Source: Alteromonadaceae bacterium (GTDB lineage: Bacteria; Pseudomonadota; Gammaproteobacteria; Enterobacterales; Alteromonadaceae). From it: 64,000 bases of DNA. Below, piece by piece: positions 37,797-46,229 of the stretch. The stretch is from the NCBI GenBank assembly GCA_013216015.1, contig JABSOI010000032.1:1-64000 (forward strand), given 5' to 3'. How positions within the stretch are numbered: the first letter of the stretch is position 1; every line of letters starts with the position of its first letter. A model generated the notes under the pieces. That model was not told the origin of the DNA and searched no databases. It saw only the letters and a list, made by a program, of their open reading frames with translations. The position numbers were made by a program, and so were the translations under genes.

Positions 37797-38216
37797 TTAA
37801 TTTCCTTGCAGGGTAGCAACGATTGTTCTTGCCCCGCTCTGGTTACGATGTTCCCCTAAATAAATTCCCTGCCAAAGCCCTAAATTAAGTTGTCCGTTAC
37901 TGATGGGAATTGTGACACTACAACCTAAAATACTTGATTTTATATGAGCAGGCATGTCGTCACTGCCTTCATAGGTATGTTGATAATAAGAACGGTTTTC
38001 TGGCACAAAATGATTGAAATGGGCTTCCATGTCGCTACGTACGGTAGGATCAGCATTTTCATTAATTGTTAGTGATGCTGAGGAATGTTTTATAAATAAG
38101 TGCAGCAACCCACAATTTATTGAAGCTAAGGTGTCTAAATTTTCGATAATATCATCGGTAATCAAATGAAACCCCCGTGCTTTTGCAGATATTCTAATTT
38201 CTTTTTGCACAAACAT
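37797..38216 (-). CDS. YjbQ family protein
   Basis: Start ATG 38216, directly after AGGAGAATAT, gives 139 residues, the exact usual length; longer upstream reading adds 15 unsupported codons. The YjbQ fold is shown by FVQKEIRISAKARGFHLIT, INCGLLHLFIKHSSASLTIN and PIDNGQLNLGLWQGIYLGE-like GQLNLGLWQGIYLGEHRNQ with the conserved Glu-His. Members were reported to have weak thiamine-phosphate synthase activity; the physiological role is unsettled. Confidence 0.9.
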   Translation of the reverse strand: MFVQKEIRISAKARGFHLITDDIIENLDTLASINCGLLHLFIKHSSASLTINENADPTVRSDMEAHFNHFVPENRSYYQHTYEGSDDMPAHIKSSILGCSVTIPISNGQLNLGLWQGIYLGEHRNQSGARTIVATLQGN

Positions 38217-38546
38217 ATATTCTCCTATTTTCTTTGTATATAGCCTTGAATGGAGGTACATACGGTTCCAAAGATTATGTTTTTATACTAGTAATTAACT
38301 CGATACTTTTGTTCTATTAAATATATACATTTTTATTTTTATGGTTTGAAAACCAGAGGTTGGCAAGAAACTAAGTTCCAGCTAATTGGTATTAGCACTG
38401 CAAAAAATGGTGTTAGCGACCAGACACGTACATGAAATATAAGCTAGATAATATATAGAAATAAAAAAACCCAAAATTAATTGATAATGAAGGGCTTAAT
38501 GTTCTGTAATTATATTGGCAAAATCGTTACAGATTTAGTCGTTAGC

Positions 38547-39011
38547 TTAGTCATCAAAGCTAAATTCAATATACGCTTTACCATGCTCACAGCTAAGAGG
38601 AATGATAACAACTGGCCCCTTAGCTTTATGATGAATTGTATGACTTTTGCCAGACACCACCATAGGAGTAGCCATATTAAAGTCAAAGCCTTTTTCGCTA
38701 AGCATGCGTTTTGCGCCGCCAGTAACCATATTGGTTATCTCGCCAATTAAGTCAGTAATTTCTTCGTTAATTGTATCAGGTGCTTCGCCAACCATACCTT
38801 TCATCGTAGCAAGTGCTAAACCAGTATCAAAAGATATAGATAATGACCCCTTTGCCTGATCGCTTATCATGCCAATTAAACCTGATACATCTCCTTTTGC
38901 TACATCCGATTTTTTCAAACTTGGCTTTTGTGGAATCAACGTTACTTTTGCCATAGTTGACATAACATTTAACAGCGATGTTAAAAACGGGTTTATAAAC
39001 TCTACATTCAT
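38547..39011 (-). CDS. CheX-like chemotaxis protein
   Basis: A 154-residue protein of the CheX/CheC type: MNVEFINPFLTSLLNVMSTM at the start, then SLSISFDTGLALATMKGMVG and EITDLIGEITNMVTGGAKR near residues 84-102, whose E-x2-N arrangement is the catalytic motif of CheY-P phosphatases. It dephosphorylates response regulators of CheY type, in chemotaxis or related pathways. No other chemotaxis gene is nearby, which is common for stand-alone CheX in marine gammaproteobacteria. Confidence 0.88.
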   Translation of the reverse strand: MNVEFINPFLTSLLNVMSTMAKVTLIPQKPSLKKSDVAKGDVSGLIGMISDQAKGSLSISFDTGLALATMKGMVGEAPDTINEEITDLIGEITNMVTGGAKRMLSEKGFDFNMATPMVVSGKSHTIHHKAKGPVVIIPLSCEHGKAYIEFSFDD

Positions 39012-39086
39012 GAAAGTTTTGAGCCTTATCTATATACTAGTATCCTAATTCTGCATGCTTATTCAGCAAATGTAAATCAGTCTAGC

Positions 39087-39587
39087 TTAATTTTTGTCAG
39101 CAATTTCAACAATTCGTTTAGAATCGGTGAAAGTTAAACTGCCTGAAAGGGTATTATCTTGATAATTTACGGTATTAATTTGTTTAGCATAAGTGTCTAT
39201 GAGTAAATCATTTTTGACCACTAAACCAGTTAAGATACTGTGTTTATCTACTTCCTGATAAATAATCACCTTACCCTTATTGATTTCAAGACCGACCCAA
39301 TTTAAAGTTAGTGGTTGATTTTTCTGGGACAGTTGAAAATTCTGCTCAAGGTATTTACGAATATATAATTCATACTTTGGATGAGCGGGCGAAAAGGCTA
39401 TTTGTTCAATTTCTGCGATGGCATTGTCAATATCATGGGCAGTAAATTGATGAATAACCTCAATATGGCGATTATTAGGGTTGACTGAAAGTTCAGTCAA
39501 TCCAAAAAAGTAGGTGTGACTGGCAGCGGGTGCTGCCAGTCCTAATAACAATATGTAAAATAACCATTGCAACAATGATTTAAACAT
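39087..39587 (-). CDS. DUF6702 family exported protein
   Basis: A 166-residue protein with a cleavable-type signal (LLQWLFYILLLGLAAPAASH) and a body starting TYFFGLTELSVNPNNRHIEV, the hallmark of DUF6702 proteins (HxY at the mature N-terminus). Predicted periplasmic beta-rich fold. It follows the M1 peptidase gene by 18 nt, same strand, and DUF6702 genes commonly pair with such a peptidase, so a shared function on envelope peptides is likely but unproven. Confidence 0.82.
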   Translation of the reverse strand: MFKSLLQWLFYILLLGLAAPAASHTYFFGLTELSVNPNNRHIEVIHQFTAHDIDNAIAEIEQIAFSPAHPKYELYIRKYLEQNFQLSQKNQPLTLNWVGLEINKGKVIIYQEVDKHSILTGLVVKNDLLIDTYAKQINTVNYQDNTLSGSLTFTDSKRIVEIADKN

Positions 39588-39605
39588 TATTTAGCGTTAT
39601 CCTTT

Positions 39606-41960
39606 TTATTCATCGTCATCGTCATCGTCTTCTTCGTCTTCGTCAGAATCAGATTTTAGCTCTTTATTATAATCACGCATCATATCTTTCTTTTTACTTT
39701 TATATAATTCAAAGCGTGATTTAATCGGACGGGCTGGCCAGTAGTTATTATTAACATCAACATCAGCTGTTTCCCACTTAGGATCAATAACAATAGACGT
39801 AATTTCTTTATCGCGAATTAATAATTTAGATACTTTTGTAGCGTTTCTGCGCCAAATTTCTGCTGGAATGCGAACATGTTCAGTGGTGCCGTCAGCATAA
39901 GTCACGTCTAATAAAATAGGCATAACCAGCCCACCTTTGTTGACAAAGTCTATGATATAAAAGTTGCTGTCATTAACCAGTAAATCTTTTTGCCACTGTT
40001 CTAGTTTCTTATACCTGCTGTTATATTTATTTCTAGCCGCATTTGTTGCCGTAAATTTATCGTGTTCATTGTAAAAATCTAATAATTCAGGTTTATCCTG
40101 GGTACGTACCCACTGACCTTTATTAAGGATATCACTAATAAATTCAGGCTTTTCGTTATCAAGCGCACGTTCCCATGCTTCTTCAGTATCAGGGTTTTGG
40201 CTATCAGGGCGATATAAATGAATACTACCCAGTTCAATATCTACATGATCTGTAGTGTAGAACCAACCACGGAAAAACCAATCTAAATCTACACCTGAAG
40301 CATCTTCCATTGTACGGAAAAAGTCTGCTGGTGTTGGACGTTTGAATTTCCAGCGTTGGGCATATTCTTTAAAAGCGAAATCAAATAATTCACGACCCAT
40401 AATAGTTTCACGTAAAATATTTAATGCGGTAGCAGGTTTGCCATAAGCATTATTACCAAATTGTAGAATTGACTCTGAGTTAGTCATAATTGGTACTTGA
40501 TTTGTACTTTTCATGTACTCGGTAATGTTATGTGCATGACCTCGACGAGAAGGATAGCCTTCTTCCCACGCTTGTTCTGCCAGAAACTGTACAAAAGTAT
40601 TTAGACCTTCATCCATCCAGGTCCACTGACGTTCGTCTGAATTGACTATCATCGGGAAATAGTTGTGACCTACTTCATGAATAATAACGCCAACTAAACC
40701 GTATTTAGTTCGGTGAGAATAAGTTTTTTCACCGGTCTTTTTATCTAAAGTTGGACGAGGACCATTGAAAGTTATCATTGGATATTCCATTCCGCCTACA
40801 GGTCCATTTACCGAGATTGATACCGGATAAGGGTAATCAAAGGTATATTTACTGTACTGTTCCATGGTGTGAATGATCGCTTCTGTTGAATATTTCTCCC
40901 ATAAAGGATTACCCTCGTTAGGATAATATGACATTGCCATAGTATTGGTACGATTATGTTTATAACCTTGAGCATCCCAAATAAATTTACGGCTGGAAGC
41001 AAAAGCAAAATCACGAACATTTTTTGCTTTGAAGTGCCATGTTTTGGTTGTTGACGCACGGGACTTTTCGTTTTCTAAAGCTTCATCAACGGTTACAATC
41101 AGTACCGGTTTTTTAGCCGTTTTTGCTTTATCAAGACGTTTACGTTGGGTTTTAGTTAAAACCTTTTTAGCATTTTGCAATACACCTGTGGCAGCTACAA
41201 TATGATCAGCCGGCACAGTAATTTTCACATCATAATCGCCAAATTCTAAAGTAAATTCGCCACTGCCGATAAACGGCTTATTTTGCCAGCCCATTACATC
41301 ATAATAAGCAGCCGCACGAGGAAACCAGCTAGCGACTTCATATAGGTAGTTATCGTCTTCTTTAAAGTATTCGTAACCTGAACGACCACCTAAAACTTTT
41401 TGTTCATGCAGTTGATAATGCCAATTAATGTTTAGCTCTACCTTGTCACCCGATTTTAATGGTTTTGGTAAATCTATTCGCATCATGGTGCCGTTAATCA
41501 CATAATGTAATGGTTTATTACGGTTGTCAGTTACCTTAGAAATGTCATAACCACCATCAAACTTTGATGATTCAACATAGTTTCGAAGGCTTTTATAAGT
41601 GATTTTTTTACTCGGGGCTGTTCGAGACATTTTACCGTCGGAATTACGTTTCATTCTATTTTGGTCTAGTTGCAACCAAAGGTAACGTAAAGTATCAGGA
41701 GAATTATTTTTATAAGTTAATGTTTCAGCGCCTGTTAATTTCTGCTTTTCATCATCAAGTGTTATCTCAATATCATAATCAACTTGTTGTTGCCAGTAGG
41801 CGTGACCCGGAGCGCCTGAAGCTACCCGGTATGTGTTAGGTGTTGGTAATGACTCTTCCAATTGACGAAATTTTTCGCTCGCCGATGAGTTGTTTGCTAA
41901 AGCACTGCCAGAGACAGCAACACATAAGCAAATAATCGCAGACTTAATAGATTGTTTCAT
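39606..41960 (-). CDS. M1 family metallopeptidase, exported
   Basis: Start ATG 41960 (AGGAAGCGC before it) gives 784 residues with signal peptide MKQSIKSAIICLCVAVSGSA. The gluzincin motif HEVGHNYFPMIVNSD, with the third ligand in WMDEGLNTF, lies near residue 425; the exopeptidase loop is GGMEYP (G-x-MEN relaxed to MEY). The C-terminus is extremely acidic (SDEDEEDDDDDDE after an ESD run), unusual for an enzyme and possibly calcium-binding. It probably degrades peptides in the periplasm together with the adjacent DUF6702 protein. Confidence 0.92.
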   Translation of the reverse strand: MKQSIKSAIICLCVAVSGSALANNSSASEKFRQLEESLPTPNTYRVASGAPGHAYWQQQVDYDIEITLDDEKQKLTGAETLTYKNNSPDTLRYLWLQLDQNRMKRNSDGKMSRTAPSKKITYKSLRNYVESSKFDGGYDISKVTDNRNKPLHYVINGTMMRIDLPKPLKSGDKVELNINWHYQLHEQKVLGGRSGYEYFKEDDNYLYEVASWFPRAAAYYDVMGWQNKPFIGSGEFTLEFGDYDVKITVPADHIVAATGVLQNAKKVLTKTQRKRLDKAKTAKKPVLIVTVDEALENEKSRASTTKTWHFKAKNVRDFAFASSRKFIWDAQGYKHNRTNTMAMSYYPNEGNPLWEKYSTEAIIHTMEQYSKYTFDYPYPVSISVNGPVGGMEYPMITFNGPRPTLDKKTGEKTYSHRTKYGLVGVIIHEVGHNYFPMIVNSDERQWTWMDEGLNTFVQFLAEQAWEEGYPSRRGHAHNITEYMKSTNQVPIMTNSESILQFGNNAYGKPATALNILRETIMGRELFDFAFKEYAQRWKFKRPTPADFFRTMEDASGVDLDWFFRGWFYTTDHVDIELGSIHLYRPDSQNPDTEEAWERALDNEKPEFISDILNKGQWVRTQDKPELLDFYNEHDKFTATNAARNKYNSRYKKLEQWQKDLLVNDSNFYIIDFVNKGGLVMPILLDVTYADGTTEHVRIPAEIWRRNATKVSKLLIRDKEITSIVIDPKWETADVDVNNNYWPARPIKSRFELYKSKKKDMMRDYNKELKSDSDEDEEDDDDDDE

Positions 41961-42261
41961 GCGCTTCCTGATTAATGGTAATAAAATTAATGTATACAAC
42001 GACAGCTTATAACATGTTTGCTTGCATTAGGTTAAGGTTGGTGTGTGTAAAAATGAGATGAGGTGTCGGATATTTGGGATCAGTGTCCGTTTTTAAATTT
42101 ATATTAGCAAATAAAGAGGTTAAAGAATTTTATTCGACGCACTGACATTACGGTTTTGACATTATGTTAGTCACTCAGGATTTTAGGAATTTGATATCTA
42201 AGCTAATAAGCAGGAAATCCAACATTAAAAACCATAAAAACTGGAGTTTTAGAATGGAAAT

Positions 42262-42936
42262 TTAGTGATGGATGTCCGCCTTAATTTGCTCTCTTTCAAT
42301 TTCAGTTGAAGATTTTGTTTCCTTTGTATATAAATAGTTGATTGAACGCCCAATGATATCTGCGGATAATGCATCACCTAATTTTTGTATCTCAGCCCAT
42401 GCAGTATCATAAACATTAATTCCGGCAATTTTCTTAATTTGAGGTGTTTTACGAACAGTAGGGCAAAACTCTCTTGTACCAATAGCATTGTTGATTACAC
42501 GAGTTCTTTTGTTTTTATTACCATTTTCTATCGTGTAATAATATTTATCTTCAAATAATTGGATATAATTACCTGTTGTTAGATCAGGAATATCGAGCTT
42601 TTTATCTGTAATCCACTCATATAAAAACCATAAGACTCTGTTATATTTTGAATTAGGTTTATTTAATATAAACTGAGTAAATTCTTCAATATTAATCAAT
42701 TTAAACATAGCTGCAAAAAAATGAAGCCTGATCCCTTGATACTTAATCGCAATGTTCATTTGTTCATATGGCGAGTCAATCATTTTCTTGTGGTGAGGAA
42801 TTATTTTGCGCTTTGAAGCGCCGTATTGTTGAAAGCCCTCGACATCTGCATTTGAACCTTGGTAAACGTCAACACCAAGTTTTGGCAGTAATAATCTGTA
42901 GTGTTTGTTTAAGTAGCTGTATCCGATTGGTTTCAT
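42262..42936 (-). pseudogene. Fic family protein, N-terminal part only
   Basis: The 224-residue product matches the N-terminal half of large Fic proteins: MKPIGYSYLNKHYRLLLPKL, YNRVLWFLYEWITDKKLDIP, GTREFCPTVRKTP, and the SxxxE inhibitory-helix region INYLYTKETKSSTEIERE. It ends 8 residues later, before the Fic core. No HPFxxGNGR motif follows in any frame downstream, so the AMP-transfer domain is lost by deletion. Two direct repeats lie in its promoter (43032-43067). An inert leftover is most likely; a free N-terminal domain cannot be excluded. Confidence 0.7.
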
Positions 42937-43031
42937 TTAATTCTTTAATTATTTAAATTGATGCTATAGTTTAAGAAGGAGCTGGTTTTGTCTATATGAA
43001 TAGATAATCATAAAAACTGTAACATATCAAG

Positions 43032-43067
43032 AAAAGCACTTACAAATCACCAAAAGCACTTACGAAT
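43032..43067. promoter_or_regulatory. Tandem direct repeats upstream of the Fic remnant
   Basis: AAAAGCACTTACAAAT (43032-43047) and AAAAGCACTTACGAAT (43052-43067) are spaced exactly 20 bp, two helical turns, about 100 nt upstream of the Fic start. The pattern suggests a regulator binding site. Further left-right structure lies at 43211-43262 (GGGGCGTATATGGGGC, then GCCCCATATA inverted), which resembles the sequence in front of the integrase remnant at 53500-53522. The 42937-43286 gap holds no gene. Confidence 0.45.
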
Positions 43068-43286
43068 ACTATATATCACTTTTAACTCGAAGGGATCTTT
43101 GAAATTAGTATCTTGTAGGGTATTTATAACTTATTGATTTTCAAGTTGTTGCGGTGTTTATTTATGCTGGATTGGATATGTATCTGCATAAACAAAGGGT
43201 TGTGAGTGGTCATGGGGCGTATATGGGGCCTTGATTAAAATGGTGCCGTATGAAAGGTGCCCCATATATTTAAAAATGGATACTCT

Positions 43287-43979
43287 TTAATTACTTAGGC
43301 TTAATGAATTTATTGTTTTGATAACAATATCCATCATATTCCCTTTCTCATAACCATAGTTCCTCTTAGGAAAATACTCTTGAAATATAGTGTCCCATCT
43401 TGTTCTATTTACCTGTTCTGTTGGATTAAATAAATCATTATTGGTATGACATTCTTGACCTAGCATTGCTAAAGCTACTTGATGGTACTGCGGATAATTT
43501 TTATTATCATTTAAAGGTGCAATTTTTTGTTCTCCCAAAAATTTTGCGAAAATTTTAGCGTCTGCACGGTTACTCAATATAGCTTTAGTAAGATCAGAAT
43601 TAAAACAAAATATAGTTACACCAAGGAGTCTAAGTAATCTACAGCCAAATTCAACTTCATGGTTTAAGGCTTCTTTATTAGAAATTAGTTGGTAAATTTC
43701 AATGTGTCGAACCAAGGTTTCAACTTCTCTTAAAGAAAGGTTATGGATTTTAATTATATGTTCAATGATATTAAAATCACTATTTTTATCTAAGATTGTT
43801 CCTTCAAGGGTTTGGCTTTGCTGGATTAAATTAAGGTAGTGTACTACTGAGGCCTTATCTTTTTTATATCCATTATCACTGAATTCATCAGGCAAGCAAA
43901 AAGTGAATTTTAAAAATTTATCTAAATAACTCTGAGAAACAACTGAATCACCGTAACAATGATTAATAGAAGCTTTCAA
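43287..43979 (-). pseudogene. KAP family P-loop NTPase, C-terminal part only
   Basis: The frame, open from about 44008 to a stop at 43287 with no good start (TTG 43979 at best), reads FVLITNIQQLKASINHCYGD, SYLDKFLKFTFCLPD and LSLREVETLVRHIEIYQLIS. These match the sensor-to-C-terminal region of KAP NTPases. The Walker A and B parts are missing; upstream is only repeat DNA. KAP proteins are often found in phage-defence and mobile regions. It is read here as a truncated remnant about 230 residues long. Confidence 0.6.
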
Positions 43980-44174
43980 CTGTTGTATATTTGTTATTAA
44001 AACAAATTGTACTTATACCTAGGAAATCCCTCTTGGAGCCCTTTATCCATGGGTGTCTAAAAATTAATGATTAATTAACTAGTGACATTTCAGGTGGGTT
44101 CTATATTACATATTTGCACTTGGCTAGCAGGTTGTGGTTTTTGTTCTCGACCATAAGAGGGACTATTTATAACT

Positions 44175-44332
44175 GGCTCTATTGTAGATAATTGTTGTCC
44201 CTTCAAATGGAATTAAACTCAACCCTTATATCTAGGACTCTGTGACTAATTCTCGTTAAAAAACCAATTTATCGCCTAACCCTTTAAAAATAGGGGATTC
44301 ATCGAGGGACAACAGTATTATGGAACAGAGCC
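44175..44332. mobile_element. 158-bp MITE with ISL3-like ends and 8-bp target duplication
   Basis: Imperfect 28-bp terminal inverted repeats start GGCTCT and reach TTGTTGTCCCT inside (44175-44202, 44305-44332). The 8-bp sequence TTATAACT flanks it on both sides (44167-44174, 44333-44340), a perfect target-site duplication. GGCTCT ends and 8-bp duplication are typical of the ISL3 family. The 100-bp centre has no coding capacity, so a full ISL3-type transposase would be needed in trans. Confidence 0.85.
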
Positions 44333-44370
44333 TTATAACTATATAAAGTAGTTTTCATATTTATGATTAC

Positions 44371-44511
44371 TAATGCTTTGAAATTATGTGATCTTATCCA
44401 AAGGACTTCTTTGTTCGCATTAGAGACCTTAGCAATAAATTTTTTGCCATATATTTTCTAATGAATCTCATGTGTCATATTACTGAGAAGTCTCCATAAT
44501 AAGCGTTAGGG
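44371..44511 (+). repeat. Dispersed repeat copy A ending in an attC-like half-site
   Basis: Contains CTTTGAAATTATGTGATC, TTCTTTGTTCGCATTAGAGA, TTTTTTGCCATATATTTTCT and ends ATTACTGAGAAGTCTCCATA-ATAAGCGTTAGGG. The last part looks like the 3' half of an attC site (GTTAGGG at 44505-44511 as the R' box), directly upstream of the cassette-like gene at 44650. Copies: 46741-46966 (same strand), 4242-4500 and 46470-46545 (inverted). A sequence half-complementary to the ATAAGC end lies at 46255-46280. Confidence 0.65.
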
Positions 44512-44649
44512 TTAAGTTCTAAATGTAGTGAACATAAACTTAAAACACATTAAAAATGAAAGTTTATTAAACTGAGTTTAATTATTGTTGCAAAATAATA
44601 ACTCTTAGTTTATGATGTCATCTCTAATAATGTTACAGAGTGATAAACA

Positions 44650-45027
44650 ATGAAATCAGAAGAACTAAAGAATAAGTTAAACTCAATTAATGTGAGCCAG
44701 GTGAGATTCGCAATTCAATGCGGGGTTTCTGGAGTTCAGGTGTCAAAATGGGTTAATGGTCATGCAGATGTTCCAGAGTATGCAAAAACTATTATTAAGT
44801 TACTCGAAGAAAAAAAAGAGAAGTCTTCGATTGAAAAGCTTACTAATTTAGCCAATGCAGTCGCTGATGGACATTATACCTTGTGTAAATTTACAAATAA
44901 TTACCGCGTTGGTTTAGGGACTCCAAGTGAAAGGGATTCAATTAATAAAATGGTTGCAGGTAAGACTCTCAATGAAGCTATTGATAATTTGTTAAGTAAA
45001 GTTAGTGGTGTGACAGAAATTGATTAA
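44650..45027 (+). CDS. Cassette-borne helix-turn-helix protein
   Basis: A 125-residue protein. Residues 10-55 form a lambda-repressor-like HTH (NVSQVRFAIQCGVSGVQVSK then WVNGHADVPEYAKTIIKLLE); the rest, with YTLCKFTNNYRVGLGTPSER, is a short domain of unknown role. A GTTAGGG half-site lies 139 nt upstream and an attC-like site begins at its stop codon, so the gene is organised as an integron cassette of about 615 bp. Its product may bind DNA or act as a solitary antitoxin-like regulator; no partner is adjacent. Confidence 0.75.
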   Translation: MKSEELKNKLNSINVSQVRFAIQCGVSGVQVSKWVNGHADVPEYAKTIIKLLEEKKEKSSIEKLTNLANAVADGHYTLCKFTNNYRVGLGTPSERDSINKMVAGKTLNEAIDNLLSKVSGVTEID

Positions 45028-45128
45028 CCCTAACAAGCCAATCAAGCGGGACTAAAAACAGTTTTCTCGGTTTCGCTGCGCTACACATTGTAGCAAACAA
45101 TTTTTAGCCCCTTATTTGGGCGTTATCG
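45028..45128 (+). other. attC site resembling the Vibrio cholerae repeat
   Basis: CCCTAAC at 45028-45034 (R'' box) is followed by AAGCCAATCAAGCGGGACTA. The far side reads TTTTTAGCCCCTTATTTGGG then GTTATCG at 45122-45128 (R' box). The two arms are complementary over about 25 nt apart from extra bases, and the wording TAACAA-GC-CAATCAAG-CGGGAC...GCCCC-TT-GGGCGTTA closely follows VCR-type attC sites. It begins right at the stop of the HTH gene, the normal cassette position. Confidence 0.8.
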
Positions 45129-45269
45129 ATACAAAATCTAATCCGAATCAACGCTACAGGCTAAATGCTTTATGTCCGCTGTGTGGTAAAAGGGAATATT
45201 AGATTGTCCAATCTAAAATTCCCTAAATCATAAACTCCAAAATAAAATTTGAACAAATCCCCATACCCC

Positions 45270-45592
45270 CTAACCATTAGCAATATCCAAACTAATCTGT
45301 TCCATCACATCTTTATTGTTCCGTTGATACAAACGCAAATAAGTCTTAGACCCCGTAATGCTAATCGAATCAGCAATGGCTTCCATCGCTTTTAACCACT
45401 GTTCGTCTTTAATATCTAAACGGCGTAAACCTAAAATACGCGTTACTGAAATATTACCAGCTTTATCGGTTTGAAAGGCATGTTCAACTAACGCTTTAAT
45501 GTTGTCGTTACCACCTTGTGTCCAACGATGAATGCAATCATCAATTAGTGATTTAGCCACTTGTAAGCGTTCATCAAAGGTAAAACAAACAA
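45270..45592 (-). pseudogene. DUF3164 family (Mu-like phage) protein, C-terminal fragment
   Basis: About 107 residues, FTFDERLQVAKSLIDDCIHR through LGLRRLDIKDEQWLKAMEAI and DSISITGSKTYLRLYQR, match the C-terminal half of DUF3164 proteins, which are encoded in Mu-like transposable phages. The upstream boundary is exactly a REP-like repeat beginning at about 45593; the first six codons of the open frame come from the repeat. About half the protein is missing and no other Mu genes are in the window, so it is a relic. Confidence 0.75.
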
Positions 45593-45593
45593 G

Positions 45594-45736
45594 GGGGTCA
45601 AGTCGCATTTTTAAAGTATTGGCCTAAATAAAAAACAGGGAGCAAGTCGCTGACCGCAAGATTGTCGATATTATTCAAAATATCTTTAAAAATGCGACTT
45701 GACCCCTTTCTCATTTTAAAAATGCGACTTGACCCC
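45594..45736. repeat. REPIN-like cluster of GTCAAGTCGCATTTTTAAA units
   Basis: One unit on the plus strand (45594-45616) faces two units on the minus strand (45684-45706 and 45715-45736) around about 65 bp, so the outer pair can fold into a long hairpin. The unit and the following GGCCTAAATAAA are shared with 6224-6300. The cluster truncates the DUF3164 relic on one side and the attC of the inverted cassette on the other. Confidence 0.7.
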
Positions 45737-45737
45737 T

Positions 45738-45770
45738 TTCTCATTGTCCTTCTTAAACAGCTTGTTAGGC
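45738..45770 (-). other. Truncated attC of the inverted cassette
   Basis: On the minus strand GCCTAAC (45770-45764) overlaps the stop codon of the YcxB-like gene and continues AAGCTGTTTAAGAAGGACAA, the usual 5' arm of attC sites (GCCTAACAAGCTGTTTAAG-GGA). The 3' arm is absent because the REPIN-like cluster starts here. Confidence 0.7.
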
Positions 45771-46229
45771 ATTTGTTTGCACGACAGTCTTAAATTCTGT
45801 TAACACACTTTCGTTGGAAAATGCTCGTTTAGGTATGCACATAAAGTTACCTGCATTAGACAATACGAATAGATATTTGTCACTTTCCTCAATCCCACCA
45901 ACCTGCTTCCAGTCGATTAGTTTATTTTTAACTCCAATTGAGACATCCATTCCTTTGGCAGATACAGAAATCGTTTTAGACCCTTTCTTTGCCATTTTAC
46001 GGGCAAGAAAGATAACCATAACTGGATATATACAAACAAAAACAACACCAATACAAATAGAATATATTGAAATTGATTTGCTAATAGCTAATTCAATTAG
46101 CATTGGGAATATTAAAAAAAATAAAGCATGGACTAATACTTTTTTTAGATAGACCTTCGAAGTTCTCAACATAAGCCAATATGAATCTATAACTTCCTTA
46201 TCGCTTACTTCATAATTTACAGATGCCAT
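45765..46229 (-). CDS. YcxB-like membrane protein in an inverted gene cassette
   Basis: A 154-residue protein: an N-terminal cytoplasmic strand, two membrane segments (VLVHALFFLIFPMLIELAIS, then ICIGVVFVCIYPVMVIFLA) and a C-terminal domain with VSAKGMDVSIGVKNKLIDWK and GIEESDKYLFVLSNAGNFMC, the YcxB-like pattern. The start is ATG 46229. A GTTAGGC box lies 20 nt upstream on the minus strand (46255-46249) and GCCTAAC overlaps the stop, so the gene with its short leader is a typical integron cassette, but opposite in direction to the neighbouring ones. Function unknown. Confidence 0.75.
   Translation of the reverse strand: MASVNYEVSDKEVIDSYWLMLRTSKVYLKKVLVHALFFLIFPMLIELAISKSISIYSICIGVVFVCIYPVMVIFLARKMAKKGSKTISVSAKGMDVSIGVKNKLIDWKQVGGIEESDKYLFVLSNAGNFMCIPKRAFSNESVLTEFKTVVQTNA

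Noticed and set aside
42262-42936. Active Fic AMP-transferase toxin
   Set aside because: The frame ends before the Fic core and no HPFxxGNGR motif exists downstream on this strand.
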